A stretch of DNA of 42,353 nucleotides from assembly GCA_900545345.1 (NCBI GenBank), contig UQYQ01000021.1:1-42353 (forward strand), in the 5' to 3' direction. Positions within the stretch are counted from its first letter, which is position 1. Every line of letters starts with the position of its first letter. This stretch comes from an uncultured Ruminococcus sp. GTDB taxonomy: Bacteria; Bacillota; Clostridia; Oscillospirales; Ruminococcaceae. This document shows, piece by piece, positions 9,165 to 18,101 of this stretch. The notes under the pieces are model-generated. The model was not told where the DNA came from, did not search any database, and worked only from the letters and a program-made list of their open reading frames with translations. A program made the position numbers and the translations under genes.

Positions 9165-10367
9165 CTAATTTCTTAGCAAACTTAACAAAAGTTTTTTGAA
9201 TGCACCCACTAAATCTATGCGCTCCACCTCTTCTTTCGTATATATATTGTGTTTTAGCATTTCTTTTGTTCCCATTTTAAAAACAAGCTCTCCAACCTTA
9301 GTATTCGCAGGTACAGGAGCTTCTATTTTATCTATTCTGTCGAATTTTATATTAATTTCACTTGCTGTTCCTCTTTTTATAACCAGCCTTGTTACTCCGT
9401 CAATATAAGTGTCTGTTTTAAGCACTGAACCGTGTGTCACATTGATAGGTTCTAAAGCATCTTCGGGAATTTCCGGTATAAACATATCATATCCGTCGAA
9501 ACCGAAATTAAGCATTGATTTTGCGTCACTTGCTTTGCTGTCATTGTCTTTTGATTTTAATGCAACCGCTACAAGACTCATCTTGTTTCTCGAAGCTGAT
9601 GCTGCTATACAGTTGCCTGCCTTTTCTGAAGCACATGCTTTAAGACCGCTTATTCCCTTATAATTCTTTACCAAAGTATTCAAATTTACAAGCTCGGCTT
9701 TACCTCCCCTTACTGTATCCATCCATGCAGTAAAATAACCTTTTAAATTTCCGTGCTTTAAAAGCTCTGCTGATAAAACAGCTATATCCTTTGCTGTAGA
9801 AATATTAGAATCACTGATTCCGGAACAATCCACAAAAACCGTGTCATTCATACCTAAAGCTTCGGCACGCTCATTCATTAACTGAACAAAAGCTTCTTCA
9901 CTTCCTGATATCCCTTCAGCTAAAACCGTACAAGCATCATTAGCGTTTCCGATTGTAATAGATTTCAGCAGTTCTTCAACAGCTATTTCCTCACCGACAT
10001 TAAGCCAAATCTGTGAACCTTGCTTTGAATTTGCCGTTGAAGATGTAATAAGTTTTTTATCAAGTGTGAATTTCTTATCGGTTTCAATCTTTTCACTTGT
10101 AAGAAGTATAGTCATAAGCTTTGTCAAATATGAAACCGGAGCTTTTTCATCAGCTTTCTTATTATATAATATTGTTCCCGTAGAGGCTTCATATAATACA
10201 GCTTTTTCCGCTGTTACCGAAAGTCCTGTTTCCTTTTGCTCATTTGCCGAATCAAGTGCCGTTGCAACAGTCTTGGGTATTTCTCCGTCAGCAAAAGTTT
10301 TAGTGAAAAACATTGAAATTGTTATAATGCAAAGCATAAAAGCTATTAGATTTTTTACGATTTTCAT
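9165..10367 (-). CDS. D-Ala-D-Ala carboxypeptidase homologue with all catalytic motifs lost
   Basis: By fold a PBP5/DacF-type (S11) exported protein of 400 residues: signal peptide at 1-26, peptidase domain at about 45-280, PBP5 C-terminal beta domain at about 300-375, and a C-terminal amphipathic helix. The three active-site motifs are all altered. The SxxK serine position is Tyr80 (YLTK, with a Ser one residue earlier), the SxN motif is Asn141-Ala-Asn, and the KTG motif reads Lys243-Ala-Cys. Flanking family residues (NDA, STAKD, GLK) are well kept and the frame is intact, so this is not simple decay. I infer a non-enzymatic cell-wall protein, perhaps binding peptidoglycan or regulating active paralogues. 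The start at 10367 follows AAGGGAGT. Confidence 0.85.
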   Translation of the reverse strand: MKIVKNLIAFMLCIITISMFFTKTFADGEIPKTVATALDSANEQKETGLSVTAEKAVLYEASTGTILYNKKADEKAPVSYLTKLMTILLTSEKIETDKKFTLDKKLITSSTANSKQGSQIWLNVGEEIAVEELLKSITIGNANDACTVLAEGISGSEEAFVQLMNERAEALGMNDTVFVDCSGISDSNISTAKDIAVLSAELLKHGNLKGYFTAWMDTVRGGKAELVNLNTLVKNYKGISGLKACASEKAGNCIAASASRNKMSLVAVALKSKDNDSKASDAKSMLNFGFDGYDMFIPEIPEDALEPINVTHGSVLKTDTYIDGVTRLVIKRGTASEINIKFDRIDKIEAPVPANTKVGELVFKMGTKEMLKHNIYTKEEVERIDLVGAFKKLLLSLLRN

Positions 10368-10560
10368 ATTGATACTCCCTTTCTTATCGTTATGATACTT
10401 TATATTTTGCAAAAGATACTATTACTAATAGATTTTATGCGACAAGCATAGGTTTATGCTATAATGCAAGCTTCAAAATTACGTAATTTATTTATTCAAA
10501 CAGCAAACGATTGAAAACTAAATTCTAAAGACTTCAGAGAATGTCCGCTGCCAGGGTAAT

Positions 10561-10590
10561 AAAAAAGCGGTACAGTAAAAGCTGTACCGC
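10561..10590 (-). terminator. Terminator of the HPr-like gene
   Basis: GCGGTACAG (10567-10575) and CTGTACCGC (10582-10590) are perfectly complementary, followed by six Ts on the minus strand. The rest of the spacer down to the carboxypeptidase homologue contains an inverted AGCATA/TATGCT (about 10446-10461) but no clear promoter. Confidence 0.85.
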
Positions 10591-10619
10591 AGATAATATT
10601 AAGTTTAGTTATAATTTGT

Positions 10620-10850
10620 TTACTTAACTATAAATTTAGAAATCTGACCGAATAATGCTTCTGTATCATCTGTGTAAGCAATAAGCTCAATAGCATTTGA
10701 TAAATCCAAACTGAAAATACCCATAATTGACTTTGCATCAACTGCATATCTTCCTGAAACTAAATCCACTTCAAAATCACACATTGATACAGCACTTACA
10801 AATTCCTTTACATCTGAAATTGATTGTAATAACACTTTTGCTTTTGTCAT
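10620..10850 (-). CDS. HPr-like protein lacking the phosphorylatable histidine
   Basis: A 76-residue HPr-fold protein. The segment that should carry the PTS active site (consensus LHARPA) reads LLQSISDVKEF and contains no histidine, so it cannot pass phosphate in the sugar transport chain. The regulatory serine loop is retained: Ser41 in AKSIMGIFSLDL matches the HPr kinase site (Ser46). This pattern is that of Crh in Bacillus, which works only in carbon catabolite repression; equating the two is inference. AGGAGGAA precedes the ATG, and the gene has its own promoter and terminator. Confidence 0.85.
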   Translation of the reverse strand: MTKAKVLLQSISDVKEFVSAVSMCDFEVDLVSGRYAVDAKSIMGIFSLDLSNAIELIAYTDDTEALFGQISKFIVK

Positions 10851-10900
10851 AATAAATTCCTCCTAATTAATGTTTTATTGCTGAAAACCCTTAGGAATTC

Positions 10901-10955
10901 AGAGAATTTTCTTAATTCTCTACCTAAAATATAACACATTTTCTTTGATTGTCAA
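10901..10955 (-). promoter_or_regulatory. Promoter of the HPr-like gene with an inverted repeat
   Basis: TTGACA (10950-10955) and TATATT (10928-10933) on the minus strand, 16 bp apart. Just downstream, AGAGAATT (10901-10908) and AATTCTCT (10914-10921) form a perfect 8-bp inverted repeat near the expected start of transcription, a possible operator or leader hairpin. Confidence 0.6.
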
Positions 10956-10962
10956 GAGAAAT

Positions 10963-10991
10963 TTGAAAAAAAAAAGTAAATATAGTATAAT
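10963..10991 (+). promoter_or_regulatory. mtaB promoter
   Basis: TTGAAA (10963-10968) and TATAAT (10986-10991) with a 17-bp A-rich spacer, about 95 bases upstream of the mtaB start. Confidence 0.65.
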
Positions 10992-11085
10992 GTTCAAGTA
11001 TAATAAAAAACCAAAAGAATATTTGTGCATATTTAACAATAAGATATTATGTCATTTGTGTAATATGCATATGAAAGGTAAATAA

Positions 11086-12429
11086 ATGAAAATATTTTAC
11101 TATACTCTTGGCTGTAAAGTAAACCACTATGAAACCGAAGCTTTAAAAGAAAAATTCAAACTTCTCGGCCATAAAGCCGTCAAATCAATAAAAGAAGCCG
11201 ACGCTGCTGTTGTAAATTCATGCACTGTAACCGGACAGGCTAATTTAAAATGCAGACAGATACTGCACAAAATTAAAAGGCAAAATCAAAACTGCATACT
11301 TATCTTAACCGGCTGTTTTCCTCAGGCATTTGAAAGTGAAGTCAGAGGATTTGAATTCTGTGATATAATATGCGGTTCATCAAATAAAATGAACATCCCG
11401 AATATGCTTTTAGATTTCATAAATGTAAATAATATCGACGGCAATGGAAACAGAAAACAAATAATCAGTATTGAAAAGCATTTAAAAAATGACAAAATCG
11501 AAGATATGCTCATAAGCGGATACGAAAATAAAACAAGAGCTAATGTTAAAATTCAGGACGGCTGTGACCAATACTGTACTTATTGTATTATTCCCTATGC
11601 AAGAGGTCATATTCGTTCAAAAGGACTTGAAGAAATAAAAAATGAGATAACAGGACTCGCAAAAAACGGACACAAAGAAATTATACTGGTTGGGATTAAC
11701 CTTTGCTGTTACGGAAAGGATTTGGAGGGAGATATAAGGCTTATCGATGCAATTGAAACCGCCTGCTCAATTGACGGAATCGAACGGGTAAGACTTGGTT
11801 CTATTGAGCCTGAAATGATTTCAGACCGCGATATCGAAAGGATGTCAAAACTAAAAAAGCTTTGCCCTCAGTTTCATCTGTCACTTCAAAGCGGATGTGA
11901 TAAAACACTTAAAGAAATGAACAGAAAATATACATCTGCCGAATATGAGGCTTTATGCAAAAAACTCAGAAAAAGCTTCCCTGACTGTGCGTTGACTACT
12001 GATGTTATGGTTGGCTTCCCCGGTGAAAGCGATAAGGATTTTAAAGAATCTTTAAACTTTGTAAAAAAAATAAAGTTTGCCAAAGTTCATATATTCCCAT
12101 ATTCAAAACGAGAAGGAACTATTGCCGCGAAGCGTGACGACCAAATCAAAAACAGCGAAAAAGAAAAGCGTGCTAAAACCATGGAATATGAATGTATAAA
12201 GGCATCAAATGAATTTTTAAACTCTCAAATCGGAAAAATATTTCCTGTGTTGTTTGAAAAAGAAAAATCCCCTGATTATTTTGAAGGTCATACTCCTAAT
12301 TTCACATTTGTAAAAATTCCGAAAAAAAACCTCAAAATACCTCAAAACAGTTTGCGAAAAACAATATTATATGTTAAAATAGAAAAAGCTGAAAAAAATT
12401 ATTGTATAGGCAGTTTTGTTGACGATTAA
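11086..12429 (+). CDS. mtaB: tRNA t6A37 methylthiotransferase MtaB
   Basis: Radical-SAM methylthiotransferase that converts t6A to ms2t6A at position 37 of tRNA. The 447-residue protein has the N-terminal MTTase domain with Cys10, Cys46 and Cys77 for one iron-sulfur cluster. The radical-SAM CxxxCxxC motif (Cys160, Cys164, Cys167 in GCDQYCTYC) holds the second. A C-terminal TRAM-like region follows. TLGCKVNHYE at the start is characteristic of MtaB rather than MiaB. The ribosome binding site is modest (GAAAGG). purL begins 48 bases after the stop with no terminator between, so the two are probably co-transcribed. Confidence 0.92.
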   Translation: MKIFYYTLGCKVNHYETEALKEKFKLLGHKAVKSIKEADAAVVNSCTVTGQANLKCRQILHKIKRQNQNCILILTGCFPQAFESEVRGFEFCDIICGSSNKMNIPNMLLDFINVNNIDGNGNRKQIISIEKHLKNDKIEDMLISGYENKTRANVKIQDGCDQYCTYCIIPYARGHIRSKGLEEIKNEITGLAKNGHKEIILVGINLCCYGKDLEGDIRLIDAIETACSIDGIERVRLGSIEPEMISDRDIERMSKLKKLCPQFHLSLQSGCDKTLKEMNRKYTSAEYEALCKKLRKSFPDCALTTDVMVGFPGESDKDFKESLNFVKKIKFAKVHIFPYSKREGTIAAKRDDQIKNSEKEKRAKTMEYECIKASNEFLNSQIGKIFPVLFEKEKSPDYFEGHTPNFTFVKIPKKNLKIPQNSLRKTILYVKIEKAEKNYCIGSFVDD

Positions 12430-12477
12430 AGTCAAGAAAAATCTGTCTGCAAAATATAAATACAAGGAGCTGTAAAA

Positions 12478-15400
12478 ATGCCAGTTTATCGAATTTATGT
12501 TGAAAAGAAGCCAAGTTATGCTTCACAGGCTGAGACTCTTCTCAGCGGGATTAAGTCAGTTTTGAAAATTCCCGATTTAACGGGAATAAGGATTGTAAAC
12601 CGCTATGACACAGAAGGGTTGTCGGAAGAGGATTTTAAAAAGTGTATTCCCGTGGTTTTCTCAGAGCCTTCTGTTGATGTTATCTATAATGATATTCCAA
12701 AACTTCAGAGCAATGAGAATATAATAGCTGTCGAATACCTCCCGGGTCAATTTGACCAAAGAGCTGATTCATGCGCTCAGTGTATTTCCCTGCTTACAGG
12801 AGGAAACCGTCCTACCGTTAAATCGGCAACTATTTATATTCTTCAGGGAGATATCTCGGAAAAAGACATAAATGATGTTAAAAATTATATTATCAACCCT
12901 GTTGAAAGCCGTGAAGCTTCACTAAAGCCTGTTGACACTTTAGATATTAAATATGACATTCCCGAAAGAGTAATCACGATTGAAGGGTTTATTTATTCCA
13001 GTGATTTAGAGCTTAAAGCTTTAATGACTTCACTTGGTCTTGCAATGGATTTTGACGATATTAAATTCTGTCAGGACTACTTTAAAAATGTAGAGAAAAG
13101 AAATCCTACAATTACCGAAATTCGTATGATTGACACATACTGGTCTGACCACTGCCGTCACACCACATTTTCCACTATCATTGACGAGGTTGATGTCAGA
13201 ACTCCTTATATTGAAGAAACATTCAAGGATTATTTGAAAACAAGAAAGAAGCTTTATGACGGAAGAACAGACAAGCCTGTTACTTTAATGGACCTTGCTG
13301 TTATCGGTGCTAAAAAGCTGAGCAGTGAAGGTCTTTTGGCTGAGCTTGACGAAAGTGAAGAAATAAATGCCTGCTCAGTTAAAATCAAAGTTGATGTTGA
13401 CGGACAGAATGAAGACTGGCTTTTGATGTTTAAAAACGAAACTCACAATCACCCTACAGAAATCGAGCCTTTCGGCGGTGCTGCTACATGTCTGGGCGGT
13501 GCAATCCGTGATCCGCTTTCAGGTCGTTCATATGTTTATCAGGCAATGAGAGTTACAGGTGCTTCAAATCCTTTGGTTCCTTTTGAAGATACAGTTGCAG
13601 GAAAGCTTCCTCAGAGAAAAATTACAGAGGGTGCTGCAAACGGTTATTCTTCTTACGGTAACCAAATCGGTCTTGCTACCGGTCATGTAAGTGAGATTTA
13701 TCATCCTGGATATGTCGCAAAGAGAATGGAAATAGGTGCCGTTATCGGTGCGGCTCCGGCTTCAAATGTACGCCGTGAGCGTCCTGAGCCTGATGATATT
13801 GTTGTTCTTCTCGGCGGTAAAACAGGCCGTGACGGCTGCGGCGGTGCAACAGGTTCTTCAAAATCACATACTATGGATTCGTTGGAAACCTGCGGTGCTG
13901 AGGTTCAGAAAGGTAACGCTCCCGAAGAGAGAAAGCTTCAAAGACTTTTCAGAAACCCTGATGTTACCAGAATGATTAAAAGATGCAATGACTTTGGTGC
14001 AGGCGGAGTTTCTGTTGCTATCGGTGAGTTAACAGACGGTCTTGAAATCGACCTTGACGCTGTAACTAAAAAATACGACGGCCTTGACGGAACAGAGCTT
14101 GCAATTTCCGAATCACAGGAAAGAATGGCTGTTGTTATTGCAAAGAGCGATGTAGAAAGGTTCTTAGCAGAGGCTGAAAAGGAAAACATTGAGGCTACTG
14201 TTGTTGCTCATGTGACTGATGACAGACGCTTGAGAATGCACTGGAAAGGCAACGAAATTGTTAATCTGTCCCGTGATTTCCTGAACTCAAACGGTGCTGA
14301 AAAACATACAAAGATTACTATTACTGACCCTTATATGATTACAAATGACGGTAATATAGACAACAGTCCTGAAAAGTGGGAAGCTATGATTTCTAATCTT
14401 AATATCTGTTCACAGAAAGGACTTGTTGAAAGATTTGATTCCACTATCGGTGCAGGAACAATTCTTATGCCTTACGGAGGAAAGTATCAGAACACTCCGA
14501 CTCAGGCAATGGCAGCAAAAATTCCTGTTCTTCACGGCGAAACAACAACTGCTTCAATCATGGGCTGGGGTTATGACCCTTTCTTGTCAGAAAAGAGTCC
14601 TTATCACGGTGCAATCGGTGCTGTTGTTGAATCAATTGCCAAAGTTGTTGCAACCGGCGGAAATCACAAAAAATGCTGGCTGACTTTCCAGGAATACTTT
14701 GAAAGAACTCAGGATAATCCGGAACGCTGGGGCAAACCTCTTGCTGCTTTACTAGGTGCTTATAAAGCTCAGACCGAATTAGGCTGTGCTGCTATAGGCG
14801 GAAAAGATTCTATGAGCGGAACATTTGAAAAAATCGATGTTCCTCCTACACTGGTTTCATTTGCAGTTTCTACTGCCGATTCTTATAATGTAACATCTCA
14901 GGAATTCAAATCGGCAGGCTCGAAGGTTATCTATATTGCACCTGAATATGATTCAAACGGCCTTATAAACTTTGAAAGCGTAAAGAATGTTTACGAACGA
15001 GTTGAAAAGCTTATCAAAGATAATAATGTCGCAGCTTGCTGGGCTGTATCATTCGGAGGTATTTCAGAAGCTGTTGCAAAAATGAGCTTCGGTAACAAAA
15101 TCGGTTTCAAATTCACTGATAATGTTACTCCTAAAGAGCTGTTTACACCTTGCTATGGTGCGTTCGTTATAGAACTTAACCCAAACGTTGAAACCGAAGA
15201 AAGAATTATCGGTGAAACAATTGAAGAATACAAAATCTATACACCTGATTATGTGATTGATTTAGATAATCTGCAGGCACTGTGGGAAAATAAACTCGAA
15301 CCTATCTTCCCTACTAAAATCGATAACGACCACGGTGTTGTTGATAAATTCTCATATAAATCCGAAACAAAAATCAAGCCAATTGCTCCTATTGCTAAGC

Positions 15401-16197
15401 CTAGAGTGCTGATTCCTGTCTTCCCTGGTACAAACTGTGAGTACGATACTGCTAAGGTTTTTGAAAAGGCAGGCGCTGTTCCTGAAGTATTTGTAATCAA
15501 AAACTATTCAGCAGAAGCAATTTCAGAATCGGTTAATGAAGTTGAAAAACTTATCAAACAATCACAGATTATTATGCTTCCAGGCGGATTCAGCGGTGGT
15601 GACGAGCCGGACGGAAGCGGTAAATTCATCACTTCATTCTTCAGAAACCCAAGACTTACTCAGGCAGTTCACGAGCTTTTAAAATACAGAGACGGACTTA
15701 TGCTTGGTATATGCAACGGCTTCCAGGCACTTATAAAACTAGGCTTGGTGCCTTACGGTGAAATTGTTAATATGAGAAACGACTCACCTACTTTGACATT
15801 TAACACTATAGCACGCCACCAGTCAAAAATGGTTAATACCAGAATCGCTTCTAACAAATCACCTTGGCTTGCAGGCTGTGAAGTCGGAGATATTCATTCT
15901 GTTGCCATATCTCACGGTGAAGGAAGATTTGTTGCAACTGAAGAGGAAATAGCAAAGCTTGCTTCTAACGGACAAATTGCTACACAATATGTTGATTTTG
16001 CCAACCGTCCTACAATGAATATTCACTGTAATCCTAACACTTCTATGAGTGCTATTGAGGGTATCACCTCACCTGACGGAAGAGTTTTCGGAAAAATGGG
16101 TCACTCAGAGCGAATTGGTGATGACGTTTCTAAAAATGTTCCGGGCGTAAAAGACCAAAAAATATTCGAAAGCGGAGTTAAATATTTTACTGACTAG
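12478..16197 (+). CDS. purL: Phosphoribosylformylglycinamidine synthase, single-chain
   Basis: Fourth step of purine synthesis: FGAR plus glutamine and ATP to FGAM. At 1239 residues this is the large fused form, not the split PurL/PurQ/PurS type. It carries an N-terminal PurS-like region, the two AIRS-type synthetase halves (ETHNHPTEIEPFGGAATC near residue 320; GGKDSMSG near 770), and a C-terminal class I glutaminase. The glutaminase has the nucleophile in GICNGFQ, and its other triad region near NIHCNPN and EGI. ACAAGGAGCTG precedes the ATG. No other purine genes adjoin it here. Confidence 0.96.
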   Translation: MPVYRIYVEKKPSYASQAETLLSGIKSVLKIPDLTGIRIVNRYDTEGLSEEDFKKCIPVVFSEPSVDVIYNDIPKLQSNENIIAVEYLPGQFDQRADSCAQCISLLTGGNRPTVKSATIYILQGDISEKDINDVKNYIINPVESREASLKPVDTLDIKYDIPERVITIEGFIYSSDLELKALMTSLGLAMDFDDIKFCQDYFKNVEKRNPTITEIRMIDTYWSDHCRHTTFSTIIDEVDVRTPYIEETFKDYLKTRKKLYDGRTDKPVTLMDLAVIGAKKLSSEGLLAELDESEEINACSVKIKVDVDGQNEDWLLMFKNETHNHPTEIEPFGGAATCLGGAIRDPLSGRSYVYQAMRVTGASNPLVPFEDTVAGKLPQRKITEGAANGYSSYGNQIGLATGHVSEIYHPGYVAKRMEIGAVIGAAPASNVRRERPEPDDIVVLLGGKTGRDGCGGATGSSKSHTMDSLETCGAEVQKGNAPEERKLQRLFRNPDVTRMIKRCNDFGAGGVSVAIGELTDGLEIDLDAVTKKYDGLDGTELAISESQERMAVVIAKSDVERFLAEAEKENIEATVVAHVTDDRRLRMHWKGNEIVNLSRDFLNSNGAEKHTKITITDPYMITNDGNIDNSPEKWEAMISNLNICSQKGLVERFDSTIGAGTILMPYGGKYQNTPTQAMAAKIPVLHGETTTASIMGWGYDPFLSEKSPYHGAIGAVVESIAKVVATGGNHKKCWLTFQEYFERTQDNPERWGKPLAALLGAYKAQTELGCAAIGGKDSMSGTFEKIDVPPTLVSFAVSTADSYNVTSQEFKSAGSKVIYIAPEYDSNGLINFESVKNVYERVEKLIKDNNVAACWAVSFGGISEAVAKMSFGNKIGFKFTDNVTPKELFTPCYGAFVIELNPNVETEERIIGETIEEYKIYTPDYVIDLDNLQALWENKLEPIFPTKIDNDHGVVDKFSYKSETKIKPIAPIAKPRVLIPVFPGTNCEYDTAKVFEKAGAVPEVFVIKNYSAEAISESVNEVEKLIKQSQIIMLPGGFSGGDEPDGSGKFITSFFRNPRLTQAVHELLKYRDGLMLGICNGFQALIKLGLVPYGEIVNMRNDSPTLTFNTIARHQSKMVNTRIASNKSPWLAGCEVGDIHSVAISHGEGRFVATEEEIAKLASNGQIATQYVDFANRPTMNIHCNPNTSMSAIEGITSPDGRVFGKMGHSERIGDDVSKNVPGVKDQKIFESGVKYFTD

Positions 16198-16275
16198 CAA
16201 CGTGACATTGCATCCAATCTGCTTTTGGAAAGCTTGATTAAAATATTATAACTTTCATAAACGGCAGGCTTCACA
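16197..16275 (+). repeat. Dispersed intergenic repeat, copy e
   Basis: Begins at the last base of the purL stop codon. It shares GCAACG-TGACATTGCATCC with copy d and the downstream cores TCTGC-TTTGG, GCTTGAT-AAA and ATAAACGGCAGGCTT with the other copies (26601, 26780, 36703, 36911). The 5' end can fold into a GCAA/TTGC hairpin. Confidence 0.6.
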
Positions 16276-16293
16276 TAAAATTCACTTAGATAC

Positions 16294-16338
16294 AAAAAAT
16301 ACCTTACAGAAAATTTAGATTACTGTAAGGTATTTTTA
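16294..16338. terminator. Bidirectional terminator after purL
   Basis: AAATACCTTACAG (16297-16309) and CTGTAAGGTATTT (16323-16335) form a perfect stem with A and T runs on either side, serving purL and the convergent membrane protein gene. Confidence 0.85.
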
Positions 16339-16351
16339 TTTTATCATCTAA

Positions 16352-17092
16352 TTACCTGCGGTTTCTTCTTAAATTTCTCATTTCACGACGCTTCAAAACC
16401 TCACTGGTTGCTGAATTGCCGATATAGCTTTCACGCTCTTTTTCAACCATATCTCCAAGACGGCTGATTCTTGATTTGCACTTAAATGAAACTGCAATAA
16501 TCACCAATATCATAAATATCAATCCGACTTGAAAAACAGACTGCCACATATCATATGTCTTTATATCTTTATTAATTCTATTTGAAATTGCTGTGCTAAG
16601 TGTTTTCTGAGAATCACTTATATAGTTTATACAAGATACATACTCACTGCTTGAAATAAATTTTCTGGCGTCTTCCGGCTTTGCTTCTTCTATCATTTTA
16701 TTTAAGGCATTCTGTTCAGCAGGAGCTATATATTTATTCCAAGCATTATCAATCTGTTTAAAAACTTCTTTTTCTTCATTTTCCAAACCTATGGCAAAAA
16801 GCATATTTCTGGATGTATTCATATCGCCTGTTATTACATTCTCACTCATAAATTTTGAATAATAATCAACATTTGATGTGTCTACATACAAATACAAAAG
16901 ATTTGTTCTTTTCAAAAAACTTTCGGAATAATGTGAAGAATATTTATTCATATCACTTAATTTATCATGGGCTGACATAGATGCTCTGCCGAAAAAAGCA
17001 TATGCAAGCATCATAATAAAAGCTATAACGCATAAGAATATAATAACATGTATCATACTGAATGATACCATCTTTTTATTAAGCTTTGCCAT
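16352..17092 (-). CDS. Orphan membrane protein with a chemoreceptor-like helical sensor domain
   Basis: A 246-residue protein with a transmembrane helix near residues 12-33, a mostly helical extracytoplasmic domain of about 150 residues, a second transmembrane helix near 190-210, and a short basic tail ending RREMRNLRRNRR. This is the topology of the four-helix-bundle sensor of methyl-accepting chemotaxis proteins, but there is no HAMP, signalling or kinase domain after the second helix. The role is unknown. The ATG at 17092 sits ten bases after AAAGGA; a GTG two codons earlier is possible. It has its own consensus promoter. Confidence 0.65.
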   Translation of the reverse strand: MAKLNKKMVSFSMIHVIIFLCVIAFIMMLAYAFFGRASMSAHDKLSDMNKYSSHYSESFLKRTNLLYLYVDTSNVDYYSKFMSENVITGDMNTSRNMLFAIGLENEEKEVFKQIDNAWNKYIAPAEQNALNKMIEEAKPEDARKFISSSEYVSCINYISDSQKTLSTAISNRINKDIKTYDMWQSVFQVGLIFMILVIIAVSFKCKSRISRLGDMVEKERESYIGNSATSEVLKRREMRNLRRNRR

Positions 17093-17161
17093 AGACACTG
17101 TTTCCTTTCACAAATTATATTTGCAAATTTATTATAGTAATATTATTTTAAGATTATTACA

Positions 17162-17190
17162 ATTATACTTTATTCGACTGCTTATGTCAA
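17162..17190 (-). promoter_or_regulatory. Promoter of the membrane sensor-like gene
   Basis: TTGACA (17185-17190) and TATAAT (17162-17167) on the minus strand with a 17-bp spacer. Confidence 0.8.
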
Positions 17191-17199
17191 TTAATTATA

Positions 17200-17228
17200 T
17201 TGACTTTTATATTATAATTTAATATACT
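17200..17228 (+). promoter_or_regulatory. Promoter of the cohesin-like gene
   Basis: TTGACT (17200-17205) and TATACT (17223-17228) with a 17-bp spacer, back to back with the divergent promoter; the two -35 boxes are only nine bases apart. Confidence 0.65.
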
Positions 17229-17303
17229 TAATCAAACAACGGAACGATTTATATAAAAAAATGATATGAAAGTTTATATTCTTCATGTCAAAAAGGTGGT
17301 TAT

Positions 17304-18026
17304 ATGAAAAAAAATTTTTTTGCCTGCATAATTGCTGTTTCAATTGGAATCTTATCATCATTTTCAGCACTTGCCGATGATGAAATCAGATTTAAGCTAT
17401 CTGCTGAAAAACCGGAAAACAACACTGCCGAAGTAATTTTAGTCTGTGACAGAAACCCGGGCATTTCTGAGGGGGAATTTAACATTATGTATAATTCCTC
17501 TATAGTTTCACTCAATGGATATGAGTTCAAATGCGAGGGCTTCACAACTGAAGAATTTGACGATGAGGGGCGAGTGAATGTTAAATTTAAAAAATCTGAT
17601 GATGACCTGAGTGCAGGCGGAAAGGTATGTTCCCTGCTCTTTAATATAAACAATTCCAATGAAAAGCTTGCCGGTGTGACACTTGAGTTTGTTTCTCTCA
17701 AAGATAACGGCGGCAATGAGCTTAACCGACTTGTTGAATCGTGTGATATAACAATACCTGACGGAATTGAACCAATTACTCAGGATAATTCATCTGACGA
17801 TAATTTTAACGCAAACAGTACCAATATTTCAGATAACGAAAATGAAACAACTGAAAATACATCTGCTTCATCATTAAGCAATGACAATGACAAGGAAGCA
17901 CTATCCAACTCTGTTGAAGATGAAAATGACACTGTTGAAATAATTCTTCTTATATTAGGCGGAATTATGATTGTCGGCGGTGCAGTTGTTCTGTATTTTA
18001 ATTTAAAATCCAAAAAGGGAAAATAG
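17304..18026 (+). CDS. Membrane-anchored cohesin-like surface protein
   Basis: A 240-residue exported protein. It has a signal peptide (1-24, cleavage near SALA), a beta-rich domain at about 28-150, an Asn/Ser/Asp/Glu-rich linker at about 150-208, one transmembrane helix at about 210-232 and a short basic tail (KSKKGK). The beta domain has the cohesin pattern: alternating strands, NPGISEGEFNIMYNSS, and a later SAGGKVCSLLFNI strand. Cohesins bind dockerins of cellulosomes and of the Ruminococcus amylosome; a scaffold role here is inference, and the domain could be a carbohydrate-binding relative. AAGGTGG precedes the ATG. Confidence 0.65.
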   Translation: MKKNFFACIIAVSIGILSSFSALADDEIRFKLSAEKPENNTAEVILVCDRNPGISEGEFNIMYNSSIVSLNGYEFKCEGFTTEEFDDEGRVNVKFKKSDDDLSAGGKVCSLLFNINNSNEKLAGVTLEFVSLKDNGGNELNRLVESCDITIPDGIEPITQDNSSDDNFNANSTNISDNENETTENTSASSLSNDNDKEALSNSVEDENDTVEIILLILGGIMIVGGAVVLYFNLKSKKGK

Positions 18027-18060
18027 TCATATTTTCATTAAAACTTAATATATAAAAACA

Positions 18061-18100
18061 AACCTCTTGCAGAATAGTTCTTTACTGCAAGAGGTTTTTT
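18061..18100. terminator. Bidirectional terminator
   Basis: AACCTCTTGCAG (18061-18072) pairs with CTGCAAGAGGTT (18085-18096), with T and A runs outside. It is shared by the cohesin-like gene and dapL. Confidence 0.85.
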
Positions 18101-18101
18101 A

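Noticed and set aside
13736..15500. Several open frames of 70-90 codons inside purL on both strands
   Set aside because: They are shadows of a long conserved gene and lack ribosome binding sites or recognisable families. The same holds for similar frames inside pgi, carB, der, htpG, glnN and amt.
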